Origin: Lawsonibacter sp.
Lineage (GTDB): Bacteria > Bacillota > Clostridia > Oscillospirales > Oscillospiraceae
Reading direction: 5' to 3'
Length of the DNA: 32,202 nucleotides
Assembly: GCA_022798155.1 (NCBI GenBank)
Contig: JAAWLY010000001.1
Span: 1 to 32,202, forward strand
Below the pieces are notes generated by a model. The model searched no databases. It saw only the letters and a list, made by a program, of their open reading frames with translations, and was not told the DNA's origin. Made by a program: the position numbers and the translations under genes. Each line of letters begins with the position of its first letter. The stretch's first letter is position 1. Below, in pieces: positions 15,457 to 23,210 of the stretch.

Positions 15457-16547
15457 TTCCCGTTCAGCTCCCGGCAGGCCCGGTAGAGGGGCAGCCACTG
15501 GCTCCCCCGCTTCTTCATCACGTTCTCCAAATACTCCTTCCAGGAGATTTTATCCTTCTCCTCGTCCTTCACCACCGCACCCTGGAGACCGGCGGCCAGG
15601 TCCTCGGGCATGATCCCGCCGTCCCCGAAGGAGCCGGCCAGGGCCATGGAATTGCACAGCAGAGAGATGGCCTCGGCGGTGGACAACACCCCGGAGGTAG
15701 GTTTCAGCTTCTGCTTGCCGTCCAAAGTCGCACCGGCGCGCAACTCCCGGAAGATGGTGACCACCTTCTCCACCGTGTCCCCGTCGGGCTGGCGGGCGTT
15801 CAGGTCCAGGCCGGAGGACAGCTCCTCCACCCGAGTCTGGACAATCTCCATCTCGGTGGCGATGTCGGCGGGGGTGGGCAGAACCACGATGTTAAACCGC
15901 CGTTTCAGGGCGGCGGACATGTCATTGACCCCCTTGTCTCGGGTGTTGGCGGTGGCAATCACCGAAAATCCCTTTTGGGCGGGGACCTCCAGCCCCAGCT
16001 CAGGGACGGACAGCCGCTTCTCCGACAGGATGGAGATGAGGGCGTCCTGGACCTCGCTGGCGCAGCGGGAGATCTCCTCCACCCGGGCGATGGACCCGGT
16101 CTCCATCGCCCGGTAGACGGGGCTTTTCACCATGGCCTCGGGGCAGGGACCTTTGGCAATCAGCATGGCGTAGTTCCAGGAGTATTTGATCTGTTCCTCG
16201 GTGGTGCCGGCGGTGCCCTGGACCACCTTGGTGGAGTCGCCGGTGATGGCGGCGGCCAGGTGCTCGCTGAGCCAGCTCTTGGCCGTCCCCGGCTCGCCGA
16301 TGAGCAGGAGGGCCCGGTCGGTGAGCAGGGTGGCGATGGCGATCTCCACCAGCCGCCTGTCGCCGATGTACTTGGCGGTGATGGGGACCCCCTTGGCGGT
16401 ACACTCGCCGGTAATGTAGTGGAGCACCGCCCTGGGGGACATTTTCCACCCCGTGGGGACGGGGTCGTGGTCGGTGGCAATCAGGGCGTCGATCTCCCGC
16501 TGATAGAGCTCCTCCGCCGGGAGGCGCTGGACATTTTTATTTGTCAT
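15453..16547 (-). CDS. MoxR-family AAA ATPase, YehL-type
   Basis: A 364-residue AAA+ ATPase. Walker A is GEPGTAKS (84-91). Walker B reads ARVEEISR (154-161), with Glu where most MoxR proteins have Asp in the DEINR motif. Sensor 1 is ATANTRD (N201) and the arginine finger region ALKRRFN (213-219). The helical lid follows to the end. The set of neighbours (SWIM, HEAT-like, DUF5682, vWA) points to the YehL branch of MoxR ATPases, thought to act as chaperone-like remodellers. Start ATG 16547 follows GGAGGG; its stop overlaps the DUF5682 start by 4 bases. The Glu for Asp may be a trait of the branch rather than a defect. Confidence 0.9.
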   Translation of the reverse strand: MTNKNVQRLPAEELYQREIDALIATDHDPVPTGWKMSPRAVLHYITGECTAKGVPITAKYIGDRRLVEIAIATLLTDRALLLIGEPGTAKSWLSEHLAAAITGDSTKVVQGTAGTTEEQIKYSWNYAMLIAKGPCPEAMVKSPVYRAMETGSIARVEEISRCASEVQDALISILSEKRLSVPELGLEVPAQKGFSVIATANTRDKGVNDMSAALKRRFNIVVLPTPADIATEMEIVQTRVEELSSGLDLNARQPDGDTVEKVVTIFRELRAGATLDGKQKLKPTSGVLSTAEAISLLCNSMALAGSFGDGGIMPEDLAAGLQGAVVKDEEKDKISWKEYLENVMKKRGSQWLPLYRACRELNGK

Positions 16548-16565
16548 ATTCTGTTCCCTCCATTG

Positions 16566-18479
16566 TTATGGCCGCATGTTCCACCACTCGTCCCACTTCG
16601 GGAAGGTCTTTCCAGCCCAGAGCTGCTCAATGGTCCAGGGGAGGACCTTTTTTGCCAGGAACAGTTCGTTGCCGGTGGGGCGGAACCGCTGGGAATCCAG
16701 CGCCTCCTGGCACAGATCTGCAACTTCGCCGGTAGGCAATGATTTGCTGGCCTCGTTCAGCAGGACCCACACATAGTAAAGGCGGGCGTCCTTGGACTTC
16801 TGCATGGCCTTGCCCAGCACACCGCCCGGACTGCCGCCGAACCGCAGTAAATACTGTCCGTAGCTGTACCAGCTTCCGGTTTCTACCATCCGCTCCCGGA
16901 GATAAGGGACAAGCAGGGCGCACTGCTCCGGGTCAGCGGGATTGGCCAGTTCCGCCAGATTTTTGTCGAAGCCGTTTACCGGGTCCCCGCCGCTGAAGGG
17001 GTAGTATTTCCCCGAGTCCGGCTTGCAGGCCGCATGGACCAGCCGCTCAATCCACCTGGAATCCAAGGACTCTGCCGCGGGCTGGCCCGCGACGACGACA
17101 TGCCGCCCCTGGCTGTTATTCCAATATACATCATTCAGCGCCCGCAGCAGGACGTTATTCAGCGTCTCCTTGCGCTCCTTGTCCAGCAGGGGCTTCTTGG
17201 TCAGGATATAGGGGGAATACTTCTCATAGACCTCCGCTGCCGGCCAGGACAGCAGCGCCGCCAGGAAGCTGACGTGGAGATACCGAGTCATAGCGGGGTG
17301 GCGGTCAAACAGGTTTAAGCAGAAGTCCCGCAGGGGCCCCGGCCCAGTGTGGCGCATAATGTCCAGTAACTTATCGGTGAGCTTCACGCCAAAGAAAGAC
17401 GGGCGGTCCTTCTCGTCCATAATCCGATCAAGCTCCTCCATATGGCTGTCCGCCCAGCGCCAGAAGTCCAGCATGGCGGGAGAATCTTTGTGCCCCAAGG
17501 TCCAACACCAGGTTGTGATGTCCGCGCCCTCCTCGTAGGTGGGACGCTCCCCGCCGCCCAGGAATTTCTCCAGCCGCCGTTCCAGACCGGAGGTCACCAG
17601 CTTGATGGCCCAATCCGCGTTGGAGGGCTCCAGGAACTTCACCGACTGGCTGTTCTTGGCCAGCTCCTTCTCCCAGAAGGTCACGACCTCCGGCCCGTCC
17701 TGCTTGGCCAGCGCCTCCAGCGCCGCGTCCCGGCTGTCCCCCCGCTCGGACTTGGCCAGGTCCAGCAGCAGAGAGGCATCCCCGCTGTCCGCGCCCAGGG
17801 CCCGGATCACCGCCGCCCGCACGTCCCTTTTGGCCTGGGGCAGCATCTCCCGCAGCCAGGGGGTGGCCTCCGCTCCCTCCAGGGCGGAGATGAGCTCCAC
17901 CCGCCGGGCCATCGCCTTCTTTCCCGCAGGGTCGAAGTCCTCTTTCAGTAGAGGGAGGACGATGGGGCCGACCTCCTTCAAAATGCTAACGTTCAGTTCG
18001 GCCAGCTCGCCGTAGCTGTCCCCCAGACCGGCCACCACCGCAGGCAGGACCCGGTAGTCGGTGAAAAATTCGGGGTGGTTGTTCCAGGCGGACTGGATGA
18101 CCTCCATCCGCCCCCCGCCTGTGGAGGTCAGGGCGGTGAGGAGGGGCTGGAGCTGGCCGTAGGTAAGCTCCTGATATTGCCCGCTCCCGGCGGGCAGGGG
18201 GACCAGTTCCCCCTCTGCCCCGGTTTTGCCCTGGGTATAGGCCACCGCGTCTACCAGGGCCAACAGGTCCAGCAGCAGCCCCGCCCGCTCCTCCGCCGGA
18301 GCGGACAGCAGCTTGGTCAAACCGGCGTCAATCCTTCCCAGAACCGGACTGGCCGCCGCCAGAGGCTTCATGGCCTCCGCCGCCCGGGACAGCCGAAAGT
18401 CCTCTGCCAGCAGGCCTGTACCCGCAATGGCGGCCTGCTCCAGCCGCTCCTTTACGTCGTAAAGAGGTTGTAATTTCAT
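16566..18479 (-). CDS. HEAT-repeat-like protein of the MoxR operon
   Basis: A 637-residue helical protein, no signal peptide or membrane segment. Between about 150 and 310 are HEAT-like units, for example VVAGLGDSYGELAELNV, PLLKEDFDPAGKKAMARRVE and VRAAVIRALGADSGDASLLL. The rest is also helical, with a Trp-rich stretch (ITTWCWTLGHKDSPAMLDFW). In position it corresponds to the large unknown protein (YehM-like) beside YehL-type ATPases. Probable role: scaffold for the ATPase and vWA partners (inference). Start: the open frame extends to 18569, overlapping the SWIM gene, but GGAGG precedes ATG 18479 and that Met begins the conserved-looking part. It lies 13 bases after the SWIM gene and 18 before the ATPase. 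Confidence 0.75.
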   Translation of the reverse strand: MKLQPLYDVKERLEQAAIAGTGLLAEDFRLSRAAEAMKPLAAASPVLGRIDAGLTKLLSAPAEERAGLLLDLLALVDAVAYTQGKTGAEGELVPLPAGSGQYQELTYGQLQPLLTALTSTGGGRMEVIQSAWNNHPEFFTDYRVLPAVVAGLGDSYGELAELNVSILKEVGPIVLPLLKEDFDPAGKKAMARRVELISALEGAEATPWLREMLPQAKRDVRAAVIRALGADSGDASLLLDLAKSERGDSRDAALEALAKQDGPEVVTFWEKELAKNSQSVKFLEPSNADWAIKLVTSGLERRLEKFLGGGERPTYEEGADITTWCWTLGHKDSPAMLDFWRWADSHMEELDRIMDEKDRPSFFGVKLTDKLLDIMRHTGPGPLRDFCLNLFDRHPAMTRYLHVSFLAALLSWPAAEVYEKYSPYILTKKPLLDKERKETLNNVLLRALNDVYWNNSQGRHVVVAGQPAAESLDSRWIERLVHAACKPDSGKYYPFSGGDPVNGFDKNLAELANPADPEQCALLVPYLRERMVETGSWYSYGQYLLRFGGSPGGVLGKAMQKSKDARLYYVWVLLNEASKSLPTGEVADLCQEALDSQRFRPTGNELFLAKKVLPWTIEQLWAGKTFPKWDEWWNMRP

Positions 18480-18492
18480 CGGCGCTGCCTCC

Positions 18493-19935
18493 TCAATATT
18501 GCAGCCGGATAATCCGATCCGGCGTGACCACGCTGTAGGGGTGCAGACAGATGGACCTGTCCTCCTCACAGTAGTACATCAGCCCAAACAGGGCGCTGCC
18601 CGTCGGGATCTCTCCCGGAAGCAGAGCAAGCCGCCCGGTGGAGGCGTGGTCCGCGCCGTCCTCCTCCCGGTCCCGCAGGACGATCCGGTCTCCGAAGGGG
18701 TCCTCCAGCACAAAGGCGTCCCCCACCTTCCCCAGCCGTCCGACGGGCACCAGTACCGCCAAAAACTTGGGCAGGAGGGTATTTTTCAGCTGGTTCTTGG
18801 CCGCTTTCACCGCCGCGGTCAGATTTGGCCGGGCCAATCCGGGCAGAGCGGCCCGTTCCTCCGCCGTCAGCGGACGGGAGGCGCCTCCCTCCCACCGAAT
18901 ACGGCAGTTGCCCTCCCCGGGATAGGTATATAAAACAGGGATCTCCACCAAGCCAAAGCGGCTGTCGTCCCCCTTCACGTATTTCAGCGCCCGGACCGGA
19001 CGCAGGTTCAAGGTCTGGTCGATGCGCCCGGTGTCCAGGTCCAGCCACCAGCCCCGCTCGACATATTCTTTCCGGGCCTCATCGCAGGACACGTCAAAGG
19101 ACAGCTGGACCAGCCGGGCATTTTCCCGGAAGGCCCGAATGGCGTGGAGCTCCTCCAGCTTCCACACCCCGCCCAGTGTCTCGAAGAGGATGGTATCCTC
19201 GGCGGAGAAGTTTTCCGCCTCCAGCTTGCCCTGCAAAAAGGCCCGGGACTTCTGAATGGCAGAGTGGAGGTAGATTAGGGTGCGCAGCGCCTGACGGCAG
19301 GCCTCGTCCGCCCGGTCGGGGGTCTTTTGCGCCGTACGCACCGCCAGGGCGATGCGGGTAAAGGCGGACTGCAGGCCGGTGAGGTAGCTGCTGCCCAAGT
19401 CCTTGGCCAGCTTGTCATAGGTCTGGGCGGAGCCGCCCGACAGCGCCCCCACCCCGCTGGCCAGCAGATCGTTCACCAGCTTTTCCGCCATATCCAGCCC
19501 CTCCAGCTGGCGGGCCAGCTTTTTCTTCCGGGCGGCGGCGTTTTCTTTCTTCGGCTTGGCTGGCCGGCCCTCTTCCGCCTCCCGCTTTGCCGCGCGGGCC
19601 GCCTGTTTGGCCCGTTTCTCCGCCAACTCCGGTGGAATCTCCGCCGCCGCAAAGTCTTTGCCCTCCAGCTGCTCAAACATCAGCCCCAGGGCGTGCTTGC
19701 AGGGAAACTGCCTGCTGGGACAAGTGCAGCGGCACACCGGGGCCCCGGGATCGGTCCAGTCCAGCGACACCCGGTAGGGGGTTTTTCCGCTTCCGGCACA
19801 CTCCGCCCAATAGAGGGTGCCGTCCGCCGTCCGGCTCAAAGCGGAAAAGCTCCCCTTTTTTGATAGCTTTCGCCCGTTCTCCGCCGCTGCCGGGTTGGGG
19901 GCCTGGAGCAAAATAAATTGTTCGGTCAGTTCCAT
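18493..19935 (-). CDS. SWIM zinc-finger protein, first gene of the MoxR operon
   Basis: A 480-residue protein with a SWIM zinc finger: C70-T-C72, six residues, then C79-K-H81 (pattern CxC-n-CxH). SWIM fingers bind DNA or proteins. Before it is a short beta-rich domain; after it a Lys/Ala/Glu-rich, likely coiled-coil stretch (about 100-145), then a long domain ending in DRIIRLQY that I do not recognise. It corresponds to the SWIM proteins (YehQ-like) accompanying YehL-type MoxR ATPases. Start ATG 19935 follows AAGGAGA; a promoter-like pair lies at 20002-19974. It is the first gene of the five-gene operon, and its stop codon overlaps the ribosome site of the HEAT-like gene. Confidence 0.88.
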   Translation of the reverse strand: MELTEQFILLQAPNPAAAENGRKLSKKGSFSALSRTADGTLYWAECAGSGKTPYRVSLDWTDPGAPVCRCTCPSRQFPCKHALGLMFEQLEGKDFAAAEIPPELAEKRAKQAARAAKREAEEGRPAKPKKENAAARKKKLARQLEGLDMAEKLVNDLLASGVGALSGGSAQTYDKLAKDLGSSYLTGLQSAFTRIALAVRTAQKTPDRADEACRQALRTLIYLHSAIQKSRAFLQGKLEAENFSAEDTILFETLGGVWKLEELHAIRAFRENARLVQLSFDVSCDEARKEYVERGWWLDLDTGRIDQTLNLRPVRALKYVKGDDSRFGLVEIPVLYTYPGEGNCRIRWEGGASRPLTAEERAALPGLARPNLTAAVKAAKNQLKNTLLPKFLAVLVPVGRLGKVGDAFVLEDPFGDRIVLRDREEDGADHASTGRLALLPGEIPTGSALFGLMYYCEEDRSICLHPYSVVTPDRIIRLQY

Positions 19936-19973
19936 CTGAGTGGTCTCCTTTCCGTTTCAAGTTAGTTGCCTCT

Positions 19974-20002
19974 ATGGTAGAACGGAACGGCGAAAAAATC
20001 AA
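19974..20002 (-). promoter_or_regulatory. Possible promoter of the five-gene MoxR operon
   Basis: On the minus strand TTGATT (20002-19997), a 17-base spacer and TACCAT (19979-19974), about 39 bases before the SWIM start codon. The interspersed repeat copy C begins just upstream (20024), so it may affect expression. Confidence 0.4.
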
Positions 20003-20023
20003 TATGGCTGAAAAATTTTTTCC

Positions 20024-20176
20024 AGGCGCCCTTTGAAAAATGGAAGAATGCACAACGGCAAAGAATTTCGCCGCCAGGCAAACACAATTTTTCGCGGGAA
20101 TACTGGATGTATTCCAAAGCATGGAGGGGCAAAGACCCGTCGCTTGGGCGTTCTGACATGTTTCAAGCAGGCCCGA
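20024..20176. repeat. Interspersed long-hairpin repeat, copy C
   Basis: The third copy shares with the others TTTCGCCGCCAGGCAAACA (also in copy B), GGAATACTGGATGTATT and the end block CGTCGCTTGGGCGTT. Its ends, CCCTTTGAAAAATG and CATGTTTCAAGCAGG, are imperfect inverted repeats. One inner arm (the AAAATTGG block) is missing, so it is internally deleted. It fills the gap between the SWIM gene promoter and the terminator of the M20 gene. Confidence 0.78.
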
Positions 20177-20177
20177 G

Positions 20178-20213
20178 AAAAAGCCCACCCGGAGCAGTGC
20201 CTCCGGATGGGCT
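20178..20213 (-). terminator. Terminator of the M20/YfcC operon
   Basis: On the minus strand AGCCCATCCGGAG (20213-20201) pairs with CTCCGGGTGGGCT (20194-20182), one mismatch and a 6-base loop, followed by five T (20182-20178). Confidence 0.8.
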
Positions 20214-20219
20214 GTAACC

Positions 20220-21395
20220 TTATTTTGCCGCGGCAAAGTCCGCTTTCATGGCCCGGAACCGCTCCGGGTCGCCAAAAATCTTTGCCACCTGCAGGGCAAT
20301 CACACTTGCCCCCTCCGACAGGGCCTGACGGGCCCGTTCGGTCTTCATAGCCGCGGCAAAGTCCCGGGTGTGGATAGCGATCTCCCGGTCTACCACTTGA
20401 AGGCAGGGATGGAAACCGGGGCAGGCAAAGCTGACATTGCCCATATCTGAGGAGCCGAAAATCCTCTCCTCATCCCCGTTGAGGGGGATGCCCAACTCGG
20501 CGTATACCTCCGCCAGGGCGGCGGTGCCGGTGGGATTGGGCTTGAGATTGTCGTAGATGGCGGAGGTGGGCTCCTTGTCCCAGGTGGTCTGGGTGGCGAT
20601 GGCCGCCCCCCGGGCGCAGTCGTCCACCTTGCGGATCAGCTCCTGGAGGTAGTACTTGTCCAGGGCCCGGATGTAAAACTCCGCCGTTACCTCCTCGGGG
20701 ACAATGTTGGGCGCCTCGCCGCCGTGGCGGATGATGCCGTGAAATTGGGCGTCGGGCTTGCTGTGCTGGCGCAGCATGTCCACGGCGTGGAACATCAGCT
20801 GGGCGGCGTTGAAGGCGTTGGCCCCCTCCCAGGGGGCGGCGGAGGCGTGGGCCGCTCTTCCGTGGAAGCGGTAGAGGTAGGAGGCCAGCCCCTGGAGCTT
20901 GGGTGAAATCAGGTTGGAATTGTACAGGTGAACCATGATGGCCATGTCGTAGCCGTCAAATACTCCCCGCTCCACCATGCCGCACTTGGCCCCGTCGGTC
21001 TCCTCGGCGGGGGTGCCCACCAGGTGAACATCCACATCCAGCTCGTCCTGGAGCCCCTCCAGGGCCAGGGCCGCCAGGATGCTGATGGAGCCGGACAGGC
21101 AGTGGCCACAGGCGTGGCCAATCTCCGGCAGGGCGTCGTACTCCGTCACAATGGCCACCTTGCGGCTGTGGCCGCCCCCGCCGAACACCCCCCGGAAGGC
21201 GGTGTCGCGGCCGGCGAAGGGGTACTCCACCTGGCAGCCGTGGCGGCGGAGCAGCTCCACAATGGTTTTGGAGGTCTCATACTCCTGGCCGGAAATCTCA
21301 GGGTGGTCAAAAATGCAGTCGCTGAGCGCGGCCAGCTCGGCGTGATACTCCTGAATTTTGGATAAAATCAGCTCTTTACACTGGGTATAGTCCAT
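20220..21395 (-). CDS. M20-family amidohydrolase (AbgB-like)
   Basis: A 391-residue metal-dependent amidohydrolase of the M20/aminoacylase group, which cleaves amide bonds of N-acyl or aminobenzoyl amino acids or small peptides. The metal-binding pieces are readable: TEYDALPEIGHACGHCLSG split as D and H residues around 88-100, GTPAEETDGAK with the catalytic Glu-Glu, and the C-terminal GSSDMGNVSF. A dimerisation domain lies about 180-290 with the FHGRAAHASAAPWEG motif. Length is typical. ATG 21395 lies 16 bases after the YfcC-type transporter in one operon, so the transporter likely brings in the substrate. Substrate unproven; p-aminobenzoyl-glutamate and N-acyl amino acids are candidates. Confidence 0.88.
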   Translation of the reverse strand: MDYTQCKELILSKIQEYHAELAALSDCIFDHPEISGQEYETSKTIVELLRRHGCQVEYPFAGRDTAFRGVFGGGGHSRKVAIVTEYDALPEIGHACGHCLSGSISILAALALEGLQDELDVDVHLVGTPAEETDGAKCGMVERGVFDGYDMAIMVHLYNSNLISPKLQGLASYLYRFHGRAAHASAAPWEGANAFNAAQLMFHAVDMLRQHSKPDAQFHGIIRHGGEAPNIVPEEVTAEFYIRALDKYYLQELIRKVDDCARGAAIATQTTWDKEPTSAIYDNLKPNPTGTAALAEVYAELGIPLNGDEERIFGSSDMGNVSFACPGFHPCLQVVDREIAIHTRDFAAAMKTERARQALSEGASVIALQVAKIFGDPERFRAMKADFAAAK

Positions 21396-21411
21396 GGCCT
21401 TCTCCGCCCCC

Positions 21412-22806
21412 TTAGAAGGGACCCAGGTTCATGGCCTGGGCCGCCACCACAAAGACAACGCCCAACAGGTACTGAAGCCCAATCAGGGGCAGAATCCACT
21501 TGGCCCACTTGGACCAGGGAATTTTGGCCATGGCCAGGCCGGCCATAAAGTAGCCGGAGGTTGGGGTGAAGATGTTGGAGATGCCGTCGCCCAGCTGGAA
21601 GGCCACACAGGCGGTCTGCCGGGAGACGCCGACCAGGTCGCCCAGAGGCACCAGGATGGGCAGGGACACGGAGGCCTGGCCGGAGCCGGAGGGCACCAGG
21701 AAGTTCAGCAGGCACTGGAAGATATACATGCCCACGGCGGCCACCATGGCGGGCAGATTGCCCAGGACGCCGGCCACGGCGTGGAGAATGGTGTGGAGGA
21801 TCTGGCCGTCGGTCATTACCACCAGGATGCCCCGGGCAATGCCCACCACCAGAGCGCCGGTGGCCACGTCGGCCATGCCCTGGCCAAGGGTGACGGCGTA
21901 GTGGTTCAAGCCCTTGCCGGCGATGAGGCCCACAATGATGGACATGCCCAGGAACAGGGCGGCAATCTGGTCCATATACCAGCCGTACTGGATAACGCCG
22001 TAGATCAGCAGCACAAAGGAGACGGCGAACACCAGCAGAATGGCAATCTGCCGGCCCCCGAACTCGGGCAGCTTCTCCAGGTCTACCACGTCCTCCCGGG
22101 TCTTGTCAAACTCATACATCAGAGAGCCCTGGGGGTTGGCCTTCACCTTGGCGGCGTAGCGCATCACCACAACGCAGGTCAAAAGGACGATGCAGCCGTA
22201 CAGCACCAGCCGGAACTCCATTCCGGACAGGGCGGGCAGCTCGGCGATGCCCTGGGCTACCTGGATGGTAAAGGGATTGATAAAGGCTCCCGCAAAGCCC
22301 GCCGCCGCGCCGCACAGCACAATGGCCGCGCCGGTCATGGAGTCGTAACCCATGGCGATGCACACGGAGATGAAGATGGGGATAAAGGGGATGGTCTCCT
22401 CTGCCATGCCGAACACCGCGCCGCAGATGGAAAAGAGGATGATTACCAGGGGGATAATCAGAAAAGAGGCGTTTTTCATGGACTTGACCAGCCGGCCAAT
22501 GCCGGCGTCAATGGCCTTGGTGTCGGTGACCACTGCCATAGCGCCGCCCACAATAAAGATAAAGAAGATAATCTGGGCGGTCTCCTGCATCCCCCGGGGG
22601 ACGGCGGTGAGAAACTGCATCAGGGACACCGGAGTGGGGTCTACACGGTGATAGGTGTCCGCGTCCACCACGGTACGGTCGCCTATCTCCGTCATGTCGT
22701 AGACGCCGGCGGGGATGATGTAGGTCAGAACACTGCAAACTAGGATAATGGCCAGCAGCAGGATGTACACGTGGGGTACTGCCAATTTAAATTTTTTCTC
22801 TTTCAT
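21412..22806 (-). CDS. YfcC-family (DcuC-type) carboxylate or peptide transporter
   Basis: A 464-residue membrane protein of the ion-transporter superfamily, YfcC branch. Visible marks are the N-terminal KLAVPHVYILLLAIILVCSV with LTYIIPAGVY, the FIFIVGGAMAVVTDTKAIDAG segment, GMAEETIPFIPIFISV, and the C-terminal LNFLVPSGSGQASVSLPILVP and GDGISNIFTPTSG. About 12 helices are seen. Start: the frame is open to 22905, but AGGAGGG precedes ATG 22806 and a strong promoter at 22905-22877 lies inside the longer reading. First gene of an operon with the M20 hydrolase. Amino acid, dipeptide or dicarboxylate substrates are all known in the wider family. Confidence 0.88.
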   Translation of the reverse strand: MKEKKFKLAVPHVYILLLAIILVCSVLTYIIPAGVYDMTEIGDRTVVDADTYHRVDPTPVSLMQFLTAVPRGMQETAQIIFFIFIVGGAMAVVTDTKAIDAGIGRLVKSMKNASFLIIPLVIILFSICGAVFGMAEETIPFIPIFISVCIAMGYDSMTGAAIVLCGAAAGFAGAFINPFTIQVAQGIAELPALSGMEFRLVLYGCIVLLTCVVVMRYAAKVKANPQGSLMYEFDKTREDVVDLEKLPEFGGRQIAILLVFAVSFVLLIYGVIQYGWYMDQIAALFLGMSIIVGLIAGKGLNHYAVTLGQGMADVATGALVVGIARGILVVMTDGQILHTILHAVAGVLGNLPAMVAAVGMYIFQCLLNFLVPSGSGQASVSLPILVPLGDLVGVSRQTACVAFQLGDGISNIFTPTSGYFMAGLAMAKIPWSKWAKWILPLIGLQYLLGVVFVVAAQAMNLGPF

Positions 22807-22876
22807 ATTGTTTCCCTCCTGAAACGAGAACACACAATTTGTTCCGCCCGCCTGCCGCAGGATGGAACGTGCTCTC

Positions 22877-22905
22877 ATTATAGTACAGAGCGTCTCACTT
22901 GGCAA
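22877..22905 (-). promoter_or_regulatory. Promoter of the YfcC/M20 operon
   Basis: On the minus strand TTGCCA (22905-22900), a 17-base spacer and a perfect TATAAT (22882-22877), leaving a leader of about 65 bases. Confidence 0.8.
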
Positions 22906-23129
22906 GGATAAAATGAAAATTTATACACTTTTATATACAGGCGTCTTATTCTGCCCTCTCCTTTGTTCATCTCTCTAAAAGGCAATATGTCCGGCTTTAT
23001 TTTCAGTATTTTTCGTTTTCACCCTAGATTTTTGTTGAATTGCCCGTTGAATATTTGCACGAATGCGAATATTTATAAGCATTTTCCAAAAAACTCCCGG
23101 CTGGGCCGGTACGGAGATGCCTAAACGCC
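22906..23129. other. AT-rich divergent regulatory region without a gene
   Basis: This is the middle of the 404-base gap between the YfcC and P1-peptidase genes, clearly more AT-rich than its surroundings. I see no protein or RNA gene. It contains GTTGAAT at 23034-23040 and 23046-23052, then GAAT at 23061-23064 and 23067-23070, all in the same direction, which could be regulator binding sites. Confidence 0.4.
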
Positions 23130-23158
23130 TTGCCAACAGGGCAAAAATATACTATAGT
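23130..23158 (+). promoter_or_regulatory. Promoter of the P1-family peptidase gene
   Basis: TTGCCA (23130-23135), a 17-base spacer and TATAGT (23153-23158). It shows that in-frame codons from 23130 onward are untranscribed promoter and that the protein starts at 23211. Confidence 0.7.
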
Positions 23159-23210
23159 AATGGTAAACATTGCCGGCAGGCCGGCCAATCCAACACAAGG
23201 AGGAATTCTT

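Noticed and set aside
11930..19935. Calling the MoxR operon a phage-defence system
   Set aside because: MoxR/vWA sets occur in some conflict systems, but no nuclease, toxin or other defence gene is next to it; the closest gene set I know is the yeh cluster, without known defence role.
21394..22743. Long plus-strand open frame opposite the YfcC-type gene
   Set aside because: Its translation is rich in Gly, His, Gln and Asp as expected for the mirror of a membrane protein, and the minus strand has promoter, ribosome site and family motifs.
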